Shown here piece by piece: positions 43,733-51,139 of a stretch of 59,620 bases of DNA. Position 1 is the stretch's first letter, and each line of letters starts with the position of its first letter. Position numbers and translations under genes: made by a program. Source of the DNA: REEB76 sp049698775. GTDB lineage: Bacteria; Pseudomonadota; Gammaproteobacteria; Natronospirales; REEB76. The notes beneath the pieces are model-generated. The model saw nothing but the letters and a program-made list of their open reading frames with translations, was not told the DNA's origin and did not search any database. The stretch is from NCBI GenBank assembly GCA_049698775.1, contig JBAVYM010000044.1:1-59620 (forward strand). Reading direction: 5' to 3'.

Positions 43733-44599
43733 ATGAGTTTTCTCGCCCTGCTGCTCAGCCTGTTGCTGGACATGATGCTCCGGCACAAGGAGTACCTGCG
43801 TGGACCGCGCTGGTTCCAGGCCTATTTCGAAAGCCTGGGATTTCTGGCCCAGGCCCCCGGTTTCTGGCGCGCCAGTTTCGGCATGCTGGTGATTGTGCTG
43901 GTACCCACGGTGGTGACCCTGTTTGTCGGCCACCTGCTGGACCACATCTGGGGCGGATTCGGTTTTGCGTTTGCGGTGATCATCTTGCTGCTCACGCTCG
44001 GCCCACGCGATTTACACGCCCAGACCGAGGAATATATCGAGGCGGTGCGCTCCGATAACACTCACCGGGCCGAGGAAGTGGCGCGGGGATTGCTGCGTGC
44101 CAAACCGCCAGCGGACACCGCCGCGTGTTCGGAAGCCATCACCCACGCGGTGTTCTCCGAGGCCAACGACCGGCTGTTCGGCATCCTGTTCTGGTTCGCG
44201 CTGTTGGGACCGGCGGGCGCGGTGCTGTATCGCAGCACCGATTTCCTGCGGCGTCTGCCGCCCGGAGAAGTGCGCTCCAATGAATTCATCTACGCGGTCG
44301 GACGCCTGCATGGCGTGCTGGCCTGGATTCCGGCGCATCTCGCCGCGCTGGGTTACGGGTTGGCGGGCAGCTTTGAGGATACGGTTTCGGAACTCAAGGG
44401 TTTCTATGGCAACTGCACCATGCGTTTCTACCAGGTGAGCGATGACCTGTTGGTGTGCGCAGGTCTGGGCGCGCTGCGCGCCAGCACCGAGGAAGCGGGC
44501 ACTGAGCGCTTGCGCGCCGCGCTGCTTCTGGTGCGGCGCACGCTCATCATCTGGCTGGTGGTGTACGCGCTGATTGCCCTGTTGGGTCTGACTTGGTGA
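43733..44599 (+). CDS. ampE: AmpE-type inner-membrane protein
   Basis: A 288-residue membrane protein with several spans (about residues 1-14, 53-71, 78-92, 145-160 and 270-287). LHAQTEEYIEAVRSDN, TDFLRRLPPGEVRSNEFIYAV and the polar loop between are typical of AmpE/CobD-like proteins. It follows ampD, as in enterobacteria and pseudomonads. Proposed as a sensor for the beta-lactam response; no activity is established. The stop overlaps the next gene's start (GTGA). Confidence 0.88.
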   Translation: MSFLALLLSLLLDMMLRHKEYLRGPRWFQAYFESLGFLAQAPGFWRASFGMLVIVLVPTVVTLFVGHLLDHIWGGFGFAFAVIILLLTLGPRDLHAQTEEYIEAVRSDNTHRAEEVARGLLRAKPPADTAACSEAITHAVFSEANDRLFGILFWFALLGPAGAVLYRSTDFLRRLPPGEVRSNEFIYAVGRLHGVLAWIPAHLAALGYGLAGSFEDTVSELKGFYGNCTMRFYQVSDDLLVCAGLGALRASTEEAGTERLRAALLLVRRTLIIWLVVYALIALLGLTW

Positions 44600-45480
44600 C
44601 ACGTACACTGTTCGTTGCATTGCTGTTCGCATTGCCACTTGGCGCAGGCGCGACCGTAACACTTGCAGGAGCCGATGGCCACACGCTCACAATCGCGGCG
44701 CCCGCCAGACGCATCGTCAGTTTGGCACCGGATCTCACCGAACTTGTTTACGATGTGGGTGCGGGCGCAGACATGGCGGGAGCTGGCAAATACAGTGATT
44801 ATCCAGAAGCCGCGAAAAAACTCCCGCGCATCGGCGACGCCTTCCGCGTGGACCTGGAACGGCTGGTGGCACTCAAACCCGATCTGATCCTTGCCTGGCA
44901 GGGTGGTACGCCGGTCGCACTCATCGAACGCTTGCGCGCGCTGAAACTGCCGGTGCTGGTGATCGGCACCCACCAACTCACGGATATCGCAAGTAATCTC
45001 GAACTCATTGGCCGGGCCACCGGCCATGAGCGCGAGGCCAAAGTCGCAGCACAGGCATTTCTCGGTGGACTGGAGAAACTGCGCGGCCGGTACGCTGGCC
45101 GCAAGCCTGTTCGCGTGTTTTATGAGATTTCCGGTACACCGCTCTACACCATCGGCGGTCGTCAGATCATCAGCCGCATGATTGAACTCTGCGGTAGCCG
45201 CAATATCTTCAGCGATCTGACGGCGCCGGCGGCGGCCGTCAGCATGGAAAGCGTGCTGGCACGAAACCCTCAAGCCATCGTCACTGGCGATGACCCGGGC
45301 GCCGCGGCGCGCCTCAAGGAATGGCAACGCTGGCCGCAGATAAGCGCGGTGAAAACCAGCAGTCTGTACAGCATCCCCGGCGACCTGCTCGCCCGCGCCA
45401 CGCCGAGGATTCTGCAGGGTGGGCAGCGGCTTTGTGAGGGTTTGGGCGCGGCACGCAAGCGCCCGAGCGGACAGCAATAG
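44596..45480 (+). CDS. BtuF-like cobalamin-binding periplasmic protein
   Basis: A 294-residue substrate-binding protein of the helical-backbone metal receptor family. Signal peptide at residues 1-20. RIVSLAPDLTELVYDVGAG, GDAFRVDLERLVALKPDLIL and GGRQIISRMIELCGSRNIF match BtuF-type proteins that bind vitamin B12 or corrinoids. The start is GTG at 44596, overlapping the ampE stop. No BtuC or BtuD lies here, but an adenosyltransferase gene is 3 kb away. The 3' end is repeated, diverged, at 46064-46342. Confidence 0.85.
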   Translation: MTRTLFVALLFALPLGAGATVTLAGADGHTLTIAAPARRIVSLAPDLTELVYDVGAGADMAGAGKYSDYPEAAKKLPRIGDAFRVDLERLVALKPDLILAWQGGTPVALIERLRALKLPVLVIGTHQLTDIASNLELIGRATGHEREAKVAAQAFLGGLEKLRGRYAGRKPVRVFYEISGTPLYTIGGRQIISRMIELCGSRNIFSDLTAPAAAVSMESVLARNPQAIVTGDDPGAAARLKEWQRWPQISAVKTSSLYSIPGDLLARATPRILQGGQRLCEGLGAARKRPSGQQ

Positions 45481-45584
45481 GATAAAGCCCTACCGTTTTG
45501 TGGATTCTTCTGTCGAAAAGTGCATGGCAAGAAAGAGCAAGGCGGATTAGAATGATTTTCCGGTGAACTTGGGAGAGACAAGTG

Positions 45585-45773
45585 ATGGGCGCAATCAATG
45601 AAGAAGTCGAGTCCGTACTCAGGCATTTGCCCGAGGGCAGCACGCTGGAAGACGTGCAATATGGCCTGTACGTACTTGAAAAGATCAAGCACGGGTTGGC
45701 AGACGCGGACGCAGGGCGGACGCTGACCCAGCAAGAGGTTGAACAGCGTCTCGCCAAATGGCTCACCGCGTAA
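45585..45773 (+). CDS. small antitoxin-like protein
   Basis: A 62-residue acidic protein. The C-terminal half, KIKHGLADADAGRTLTQQ followed by EVEQRLAKWL, has the DADAG...EV...W pattern seen in antitoxins that pair with ParE/RelE toxins. GGGAGAG lies 7 nt before the ATG at 45585. Its stop overlaps the start of the toxin-like frame at 45758, as in toxin-antitoxin operons. Confidence 0.7.
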   Translation: MGAINEEVESVLRHLPEGSTLEDVQYGLYVLEKIKHGLADADAGRTLTQQEVEQRLAKWLTA

Positions 45774-46057
45774 TCTGGTCTCTTGCGGCCGCAGACGACC
45801 TTCAATCCATCGCTGCATATATCGAACGCGATTCACCGCGTTACGCGGCAGCGGTGGTTGACAAGATAATCACACTGACGCGCAGCCTATCCGTTTAACC
45901 CTGCATGGGCAGAGTGGTGCCTGAATTCGGGCGTAAAGATATACGGGAACGTTTCGTGTTCAGCTATCGCGTGGTGTACCGCGTAACGGCTGAAGCAATT
46001 GTTGTCGTGAATATCATTCATGGCCGCCGTCAATATGAACCGACTCGAAAAGAATGA
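45758..46057 (+). pseudogene. ParE/RelE-type toxin with in-frame stop
   Basis: From the ATG at 45758 the frame reads RVIWSLAAADDLQSIAAYIE and runs to codon 46, then meets TAA at 45896-45898. The same frame continues with MGRVVPEFGRKDIRERF, FSYRVVYRV and VVVNIIHGRRQYEP, to a TGA at 46055. Those are canonical C-terminal ParE blocks, so the intact gene would have encoded about 99 residues. The stop is not a frameshift; both halves share one frame. The toxin is probably dead unless the stop is read through or is a sequencing error. Confidence 0.82.
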
Positions 46058-46063
46058 TACGGG

Positions 46064-46342
46064 TTGTTTTCAGAATCCTCGGCGCCGGCCGCGGCGGTCA
46101 GCATGGAAAACGTGCTGGCGCGCGATCCGCAAGCGATCATCACCGGCGACGGTCCGGGCGCCGCGGCGCGCCTCAGGGACTGGCAGCGCTGGCCGCAGAT
46201 CAGCGCGGTGAGAACCGGCAGCCTGTTCAGCATCCCCGGCGACCTGCTTGCCCGCGCCACGCCTAGGATTTTGCAAGGCGGAGAACAACTGTGTGAAGAC
46301 TTAGAGAAGGCCCGAGTACGCCGCAAGACGACATCAGATTAA
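46064..46342 (+). pseudogene. displaced, diverged duplicate of btuF 3' end
   Basis: Encodes APAAAVSMENVLARDPQAII, then RDWQRWPQISAVRTGSLFSI and PGDLLARATPRILQGGEQL, matching the last 85 residues of the BtuF-like protein at 44596 with many silent and some coding changes (roughly 80-85% identity at DNA level by eye). It lacks the first 200 residues and a start. The junction is at about 46072, right after the toxin remnant. It looks like the original 3' end pushed aside when a related sequence with the toxin-antitoxin pair was inserted. Confidence 0.8.
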
Positions 46343-46439
46343 GCGTTGTTCGATGGCCACTTCGGACCCCTTGCTTCAGTTCGCGATACCGTCGCTAGCC
46401 ACTCGTAGCTGGATGCCAAACGAGATGGTGTTTGCTTAG

Positions 46440-47333
46440 ATGATCCTCCCACCGCTTTATAAGTACCTTGATGTTTCTGGTGCGAAGCTGACGCTCGGAA
46501 ATAGAACGTTCAAACACGCAAAACCATCTGATTTCAACGACACAGAAGACCTAACGATTCAAAGCATTTTCCCTGAGGACACCGAAGAAGCGCTGAAGAA
46601 GATCGTAAGCAGCTTCACCGACGTGATCCTACGGCACCTTGACGAGGAACCCACATGCAGTTCTCCGATGAAGGAAAAAATCAGGGGCATTCAGAAAGGT
46701 TGCCGAGCGAATCCAAATGCTGTTGAGCTGGTTCGGGCCGAACTGATGAACTCTGGCAAACGGATATATGACGTCGAGTACCACCGTGACAGAGCGCAGG
46801 CGTATATCGCAGAGATCAACGAGTTCATGCAGAGTTATCGCGTGTTTTGCGTCTCTACCCACAAAGACTCGGAGCGCATGTGGACCGAGTATGCTGAAAA
46901 GCACAAGGGTATTTCTCTGCGAATACAACCGAATTTAGCCAAGGACTCTAAATTCCAGCTCTTTCATCCCGTCATATACCGCGAAAAACGCCCTTCGCTC
47001 TTTAAAGATACGCTTGAATTTATCGCTGAAGCGTTGTTTGGTGACCATGAAACCCGAATCAAGGAGATCGTCGAACGGATCATCTACACCAAAACACTGG
47101 ATTGGCATCACGAAGGCGAATATCGTCTAGCTATTCCGATCATGAAAGATGAGGAGCCCTGGATTACGCTTCCATACCATCCGGAAGAGATAACGGAGCT
47201 GTATCTCGGGCTCGAGATGGAGAAGTCCGATGTCGAGGACATCGTTAGTTTGGCCCGCATCGTTAATCGAGACGTCACGATATTCCGAGTCAAGCGCGAC
47301 GGTGGTGGGAAGCTCGCTTTCGATAAGTTGTAA
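46440..47333 (+). CDS. DUF2971-domain protein
   Basis: A 297-residue protein. LYKYLDVSGAKLTLGNRTF and KPSDFNDTEDL begin the DUF2971 domain; MWTEYAEKHKGISLRIQPN and TLDWHHEGEYRLAIP are its central signatures. No signal peptide. Members are often found in accessory and defence-rich regions, but the biochemical role is unknown. It stands alone on the plus strand within an accessory patch and has lower GC than the flanking core genes, suggesting acquisition. Confidence 0.85.
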   Translation: MILPPLYKYLDVSGAKLTLGNRTFKHAKPSDFNDTEDLTIQSIFPEDTEEALKKIVSSFTDVILRHLDEEPTCSSPMKEKIRGIQKGCRANPNAVELVRAELMNSGKRIYDVEYHRDRAQAYIAEINEFMQSYRVFCVSTHKDSERMWTEYAEKHKGISLRIQPNLAKDSKFQLFHPVIYREKRPSLFKDTLEFIAEALFGDHETRIKEIVERIIYTKTLDWHHEGEYRLAIPIMKDEEPWITLPYHPEEITELYLGLEMEKSDVEDIVSLARIVNRDVTIFRVKRDGGGKLAFDKL

Positions 47334-47486
47334 GGCGTTGGAGACGTTCCAGTTCGCCATCATTGATCGTTTTCAACATGGTGCTAGAAACATATAACAA
47401 GGTGGCCAAGACGGCCTGTTTCGCCACCGCTTTGTTCTGGCAAACATCGCGGGTGAACATGAAGGTGAACATGAATTTGTCGGTTG

Positions 47487-47912
47487 TCATCGTCCGAGGC
47501 GGTTATTCCATTCATCAACCTTGCGATCATCTTCCCGCCTTTTGTCCTCGGCGGCCTTCCGTTCAGCCGCGACGCGCTCTCGTTCCTGGCGGCGTGTCCG
47601 TTCCTCGATAGCTTTGGCTTCGTCGGTAACATCACCCTTGTCGATAAGGTACTGCAACTCCTTGAAGTAAACAGCGGCGAGCATCACATCATCTTGAATC
47701 TCGATCGGACGCCCCATTTTCTCGGCCAACTTCATGCCGATGTCGGTGCACCTGAAAGCGAGATCGATCGCCTTGCTCAACAGTAATTCCTTGCGCCGGG
47801 CGCGGCGTTCCAAAAGCTGCCCGATGAAGGTGATGCCTGCTGATACTAACGCGCCGACCGCTGCTGAGCCTAAGATCGCAAGCCAAAACGTCGAAATGCC
47901 CTGAGCATCCAT
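47487..47912 (-). CDS. hypothetical protein, one membrane span and charged coiled coil
   Basis: A 141-residue protein. A single membrane span covers about residues 10-32 (WLAILGSAAVGALVSAGITF). A cytoplasmic part follows, ending in a highly charged helix with repeated Glu-Arg pairs (RTRRQERERVAAERKAAEDK, to about residue 135), a likely coiled coil. No domain is recognised. It ends near the small-lipoprotein gene and has the same anchor-plus-helix design as the gene at 3129-3500, though no direct homology is evident. Confidence 0.6.
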   Translation of the reverse strand: MDAQGISTFWLAILGSAAVGALVSAGITFIGQLLERRARRKELLLSKAIDLAFRCTDIGMKLAEKMGRPIEIQDDVMLAAVYFKELQYLIDKGDVTDEAKAIEERTRRQERERVAAERKAAEDKRREDDRKVDEWNNRLGR

Positions 47913-47917
47913 GTCGT

Positions 47918-48223
47918 TTATTTGTTCGGGGGGCAGATTAGGGCATTGCCGACTACATCAGCATGGATATTTCCTCCTTCCGGTGAGGCAGAAATAATAT
48001 AAAAAGCATTTGCACCGGCAGCAGCGGCCTCATTTAAGGCCTGCTTCGTAGCATTAGTTACACCAAAAGCAGCTTTCGCGTAGATAGTCTTTATCGATTG
48101 GCAACTTGATGCTTCGGCAGCGGAATCGAGTAACCGCACCTTGCTGCCGGCCTCAGTTAGGTCGGTTGCGCAGGCGGTGACAAGTGACAGGGTGATGGCA
48201 CATAACAACAATAGCTTGGTCAT
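47918..48223 (-). CDS. DUF4156-type small lipoprotein
   Basis: A 101-residue lipoprotein. The signal peptide ends in a lipobox with Cys18 (LVTACA). The body AGSKVRLLDSAAEASSCQSI and NEAAAAGANAFYIISAS matches the DUF4156 pattern seen in YjeI-like proteins. Two cysteines (about 41 and 97) may form a disulfide. GGAGG lies 7 nt before the ATG. Function is unknown; it is the upstream partner of the membrane-protein gene at 47487. Confidence 0.72.
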   Translation of the reverse strand: MTKLLLLCAITLSLVTACATDLTEAGSKVRLLDSAAEASSCQSIKTIYAKAAFGVTNATKQALNEAAAAGANAFYIISASPEGGNIHADVVGNALICPPNK

Positions 48224-48332
48224 TGGTGAACCTCCGATTTGACCCCCTGAGAGTCGATTCTAATCCTACTCGCCGTGGCTGGCAGGGCGGTTTGAGGCCG
48301 CCTCACTTTGATTATGCACAAAGAAACGTTGA

Positions 48333-48890
48333 TCAGCCCTTGTAGGTGCGCTCGTGCTTCCACTGCAATTCCTGCCCCTCGCCCTGGCGCGCGATCACCC
48401 GCGCCAGCACGAACAGCAAATCGGATAGCCTGTTGAGATATTTGATGGTCTCGGGATTCTGAGGATGTTGTTTGTGCAGCGTCCAGGCGCGGCGCTCGGC
48501 ACGCCGACAAACGGTGCGGGCGAAGTGGCAAAGCGCCGCAGCACGGCTGCCGCCCGGCAGGATGAATTCCTTCAGGGGCGGCAGAGAGTCGTTGAACTTG
48601 TCGAGTGTATCTTCCAGCCGCTGCACGTGTTCGGCGCCGATGGCGCTGTAGCCCGGCAGACAGAATTCGCTGCCCAGGTCAAAAAGCTCGTGTTGGATGG
48701 GTTGCAGCGCAGTGATGATATCTGACGGCAATTTTTCGGCTAGTAGCAATCCCAATACGCTGTTCAATTCATCCAGGGTGCCGTAGGCCTCCACGCGTGC
48801 GTCGTCTTTCGGTACGCGCGTGCCGTCGCCGAGGCCGGTGCTGCCATCGTCGCCGGTGCGGGTGTAAATCTTACTCAGTCGGTTGCCCAT
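48333..48890 (-). CDS. cob(I)alamin adenosyltransferase, PduO type
   Basis: A 185-residue ATP:corrinoid adenosyltransferase that makes the coenzyme B12 form. IYTRTGDDGSTGLGDGTRV at the N-terminus binds ATP; VEAYGTLDELNSVLG, EFILPGGSRAAALCHFART and RRAERRAW, then YLNRLSDLLFVLAR, are diagnostic of the PduO family. The ATG at 48890 has GAGGTAA just upstream, and that site lies within the stop of the small antitoxin-like frame, so translation may be coupled. With the BtuF-like protein it points to cobalamin salvage. Confidence 0.93.
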   Translation of the reverse strand: MGNRLSKIYTRTGDDGSTGLGDGTRVPKDDARVEAYGTLDELNSVLGLLLAEKLPSDIITALQPIQHELFDLGSEFCLPGYSAIGAEHVQRLEDTLDKFNDSLPPLKEFILPGGSRAAALCHFARTVCRRAERRAWTLHKQHPQNPETIKYLNRLSDLLFVLARVIARQGEGQELQWKHERTYKG

Positions 48891-48892
48891 GC

Positions 48893-49042
48893 TTACCTCG
48901 CCTTGATCCCGTGAGAACGCCGTTTTCCCCATGCCCGGAGCCGTTTCACGGCCTCTGAGTGTGGCAACAGCTTGCCTGCATCTGCTTCGGCAATACCGGC
49001 GCGGACCGCCCGAATATGCCATTCCTGTAGGCTCAAGATCAC
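48893..49042 (-). CDS. short antitoxin-like open frame upstream of the adenosyltransferase
   Basis: A 49-residue frame from GTG at 49042. The product VILSLQEWHIRAVRAGIAEA, then DAGKLLPHSEAVKRLRAWGK, has the GI-EADAG...H-E-V...W pattern of small antitoxins partnered with ParE toxins, but lacks the usual N-terminal DNA-binding half, and an in-frame TAA just upstream bars extension. No toxin gene follows; the next gene is the adenosyltransferase. It may be a remnant or a stand-alone regulator. Confidence 0.45.
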   Translation of the reverse strand: MILSLQEWHIRAVRAGIAEADAGKLLPHSEAVKRLRAWGKRRSHGIKAR

Positions 49043-49134
49043 GGCCGCGCCGCTTCTTTATCCTGCGGTCTTGTGGATGGGCGGAAAATCTCGAAGGCGA
49101 CATTTGCTTCTTTGTCATTGTGTTTCTCCGTCAA

Positions 49135-49171
49135 GACCCTTCGACTCCGCTTCGCTGTGCTTAGGACGAAC
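49135..49171. repeat. interspersed repeat (CCCTTCGAC type)
   Basis: GACCCTTCGACTCCGCTTCG and then CTGTGCTTAGGACGAAC form a unit that closely resembles a widespread short repeat seen in many bacterial genomes (the form with GCTCAGGACGAAC). It sits with two other repeat units in the 397-nt gap between the adenosyltransferase and mutM. Confidence 0.55.
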
Positions 49172-49200
49172 AATGAGTAAATTACTGGTGAATTCTCAGT

Positions 49201-49265
49201 TGTCATACCTGCGAAAGCAGGTATCCAGGGTTTAATCCTGGATTCCCGCCTGCGCGGGAATGACG
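49201..49265. repeat. interspersed palindromic repeat (TCATTCCCGCG type), second copy
   Basis: A diverged left unit TGTCATACCTGCGAAAGCAG followed by an inverted canonical unit that contains GGATTCCCGCC and ends GCGCGGGAATGACGG. It belongs to the same family as 6235-6302. It precedes the mutM stop by about 20 nt on the outer side. Confidence 0.75.
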
Positions 49266-49287
49266 GGAAAGTAGAGCATACCAGCTA

Positions 49288-50103
49288 TCAACGTTGGCAG
49301 TGGGGGCAGTAATAGGTGGTGCGCTGGCCGGTGACGCAGGATCGGATACTCGCGCCACAGTGTTCACAGGCTTTACCTTCACGGTCGTAAACCCGCAGAT
49401 GTTGCCGGAAATAGCCGGGCTCGCCGTCGGCACGGCTGAAATCCCGCAAAGTGGTACCACCGGATTTTATGGCAGCGTTGAGAACTTTGCGGATGCTTTT
49501 CGTCAGCGCGACGTAGCGTGCGTGCGAAATCCGGCCGGCGGCGCGCTCGGGATGAATGCGCGCGAGAAACAGGGACTCACTGGCGTAAATGTTGCCTACG
49601 CCCACCACGATGTGGCTGTCCATGATGAAGTTCTTGATCGCCACTTTGCGTTTGCGGGATTTCGCAAATAGATAGTCGCCGTTGAAGCCGTCGCCCAGAG
49701 GTTCCGGTCCGAGTGCGCGCAGCAATTTGTGGCGCGCGGGATTGCCCATGGTCCAGAGCAGCGTACCGAAACGGCGCGGATCGCGCAGCCGCAGCGCCTT
49801 GCCCGAATTGAGCACGATGTCCACATGATCGTGTTTGCCGGCGGGTGTGTCTGCCGCAAGCACGCGCAAACTGCCTGACATGCCGAGATGCAGGATCGCG
49901 GTGCCGGCTGCGGTTTCAAGCAGCAGGTATTTGCCGCGGCGCGTGACGCTTTCGATGCGCTGTCCACGCAGCGCCTGAACGAGTGCGCGCGGCACCGGCC
50001 AACGCAAATGCCGCTCGCGCACCTTGATTGCGGTGACGGTGCGGCCCAGTAGGTGCGGCTCAATGCCGCGGCGCGCGGTTTCGACTTCCGGCAGTTCGGG
50101 CAT
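49288..50103 (-). CDS. mutM: formamidopyrimidine-DNA glycosylase MutM
   Basis: Removes 8-oxoguanine and formamidopyrimidines from DNA. 271 residues. The catalytic N-terminus is MPELPEVETARRGIEPHL. VGVGNIYASESLFLARIHP is the helix-two-turn-helix region, and the zinc finger CEHCGASI ... TYYCPHCQR ends the protein. RGKYLLLETAAGTAILHLGM carries the conserved lysine. Monocistronic; an interspersed repeat lies immediately before its start. Confidence 0.97.
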   Translation of the reverse strand: MPELPEVETARRGIEPHLLGRTVTAIKVRERHLRWPVPRALVQALRGQRIESVTRRGKYLLLETAAGTAILHLGMSGSLRVLAADTPAGKHDHVDIVLNSGKALRLRDPRRFGTLLWTMGNPARHKLLRALGPEPLGDGFNGDYLFAKSRKRKVAIKNFIMDSHIVVGVGNIYASESLFLARIHPERAAGRISHARYVALTKSIRKVLNAAIKSGGTTLRDFSRADGEPGYFRQHLRVYDREGKACEHCGASIRSCVTGQRTTYYCPHCQR

Positions 50104-50157
50104 GGGGGTGCCTGCTGCAAAATAATCTGGCCAAGTTTCTCAATTTTTTTCTGCGTA

Positions 50158-50242
50158 TGGGAGAGGGAAACAGGAAGGGGGCCGTAGAGTGGCACGGCCT
50201 ATTCCCCCCTCACCCTGACCCTCTCCCCCGGAGGGGAGAGAG
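50158..50242. repeat. interspersed repeat with GGGAGAGGG arms; contributes the end of the DUF4340 gene
   Basis: GGGAGAGGG at 50158-50166 pairs with CCCTCTCCC at 50218-50226, and CCCTCTCCCC-GGAGGGGAGAG forms a second local hairpin at 50218-50242. The CCCTCACCCTGACCCTCTCC form is a common intergenic repeat in gammaproteobacteria. The last codons of the DUF4340-type gene (50210-50242) lie within it. Confidence 0.6.
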
Positions 50243-51139
50243 TTCTTTGGAAGTAGAGCCGGCAGGTTTAGTAATGGTTGCAGCTCTGGGCGGAGGGCTC
50301 GCGGATTTGAAGGCGAGCAGTGCATCACGTTGACTGCTGTCCAGATCATACTGTACGCCAAGATCCGGACGCGCCAGTACCAGAAAATCCGGATCTTTCA
50401 GAATCACGAAGCGCAATGCCGGTTTCTCATTGGCCAGCGCAATCGCCACTTCGCCCTGCGATGTGCCGGCGCCGAGTTTGTCCGTGCCGATGGCCTGCGC
50501 GTTTTGCCAGTTGTCCACCAGCGATTGGATGGCATCGCTGGAAACAGTGGGATTTGCTGGTGACAGTTGCCATTTTGTACCTTTGAGCGTGAGCGTGGCG
50601 TCGGGCAACTGAATCGCGGTAATGCGGGCGCCCTCCGGCAGCAGACGCTTGCTCGTCCACCAGTAGGGCCGGTGGTTGATGCGGTAGAACAACAGGCCGC
50701 TGGTGAGCAACACGCGCCCGCCGCTCAGGATGTAGCGGTAATTGTTCAGCGGTTCGGTATCGCCGAAATCGAATTCGGTGTCGTTGAGCCACAGGCGGAT
50801 ATGCGGTGGATCGAGACCGTATTTGCCGAGATCAACCTGCTTGGCAGCAAAACCGCTTTTGACTGCGGCATGAATATCGTCCAACAGCGACTGCACCAAG
50901 TATTGATCAGCCGGGATTTTGACCGGCGCAGTCATTTGCCAAGTATCGCCATGGCGCGCGAGCTCCACGCTGGCCGCACCCGGTTGAGCGATCTTGATGT
51001 CGTGAATATCCGTCGCTTTCAGACTTGTGAGCGGCACCGGCAGCGCGGGTTTTTTGGCGCCCGGCCTGAAATACACCACTGCCACCAGGATGGCGATGAT
51101 GGCGATCAGCGCGATGTTGAGCCAGAGGCGAGTTTTCAT
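50210..51139 (-). CDS. DUF4340-domain protein of Gld-like ABC operon
   Basis: A 309-residue membrane-anchored protein. Residues 7-24 (NIALIAIIAILVAVVYFR) are one membrane span; the rest is periplasmic with DUF4340 features (DTWQMTAPVKIPADQYLVQS, YGLDPPHIRLWLNDTEF). The start is the ATG at 51139, overlapping the upstream gene by 4 nt. The last ten residues (LSPLRGRGSG) come from an interspersed repeat, so the C-terminus is atypical. Last gene of the operon, with three upstream genes for a GldAFG-like transporter. Confidence 0.85.
   Translation of the reverse strand: MKTRLWLNIALIAIIAILVAVVYFRPGAKKPALPVPLTSLKATDIHDIKIAQPGAASVELARHGDTWQMTAPVKIPADQYLVQSLLDDIHAAVKSGFAAKQVDLGKYGLDPPHIRLWLNDTEFDFGDTEPLNNYRYILSGGRVLLTSGLLFYRINHRPYWWTSKRLLPEGARITAIQLPDATLTLKGTKWQLSPANPTVSSDAIQSLVDNWQNAQAIGTDKLGAGTSQGEVAIALANEKPALRFVILKDPDFLVLARPDLGVQYDLDSSQRDALLAFKSASPPPRAATITKPAGSTSKELSPLRGRGSG

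Noticed and set aside
45758..46057. Frameshift in the toxin gene
   Set aside because: Checked codon by codon: both halves share one frame, so the lesion is an in-frame TAA.
48236..48248. Third copy of the 27-nt cassette repeat
   Set aside because: Only an 11-base core matches; too short to count as a copy, though noted in the finding on the second accessory patch.
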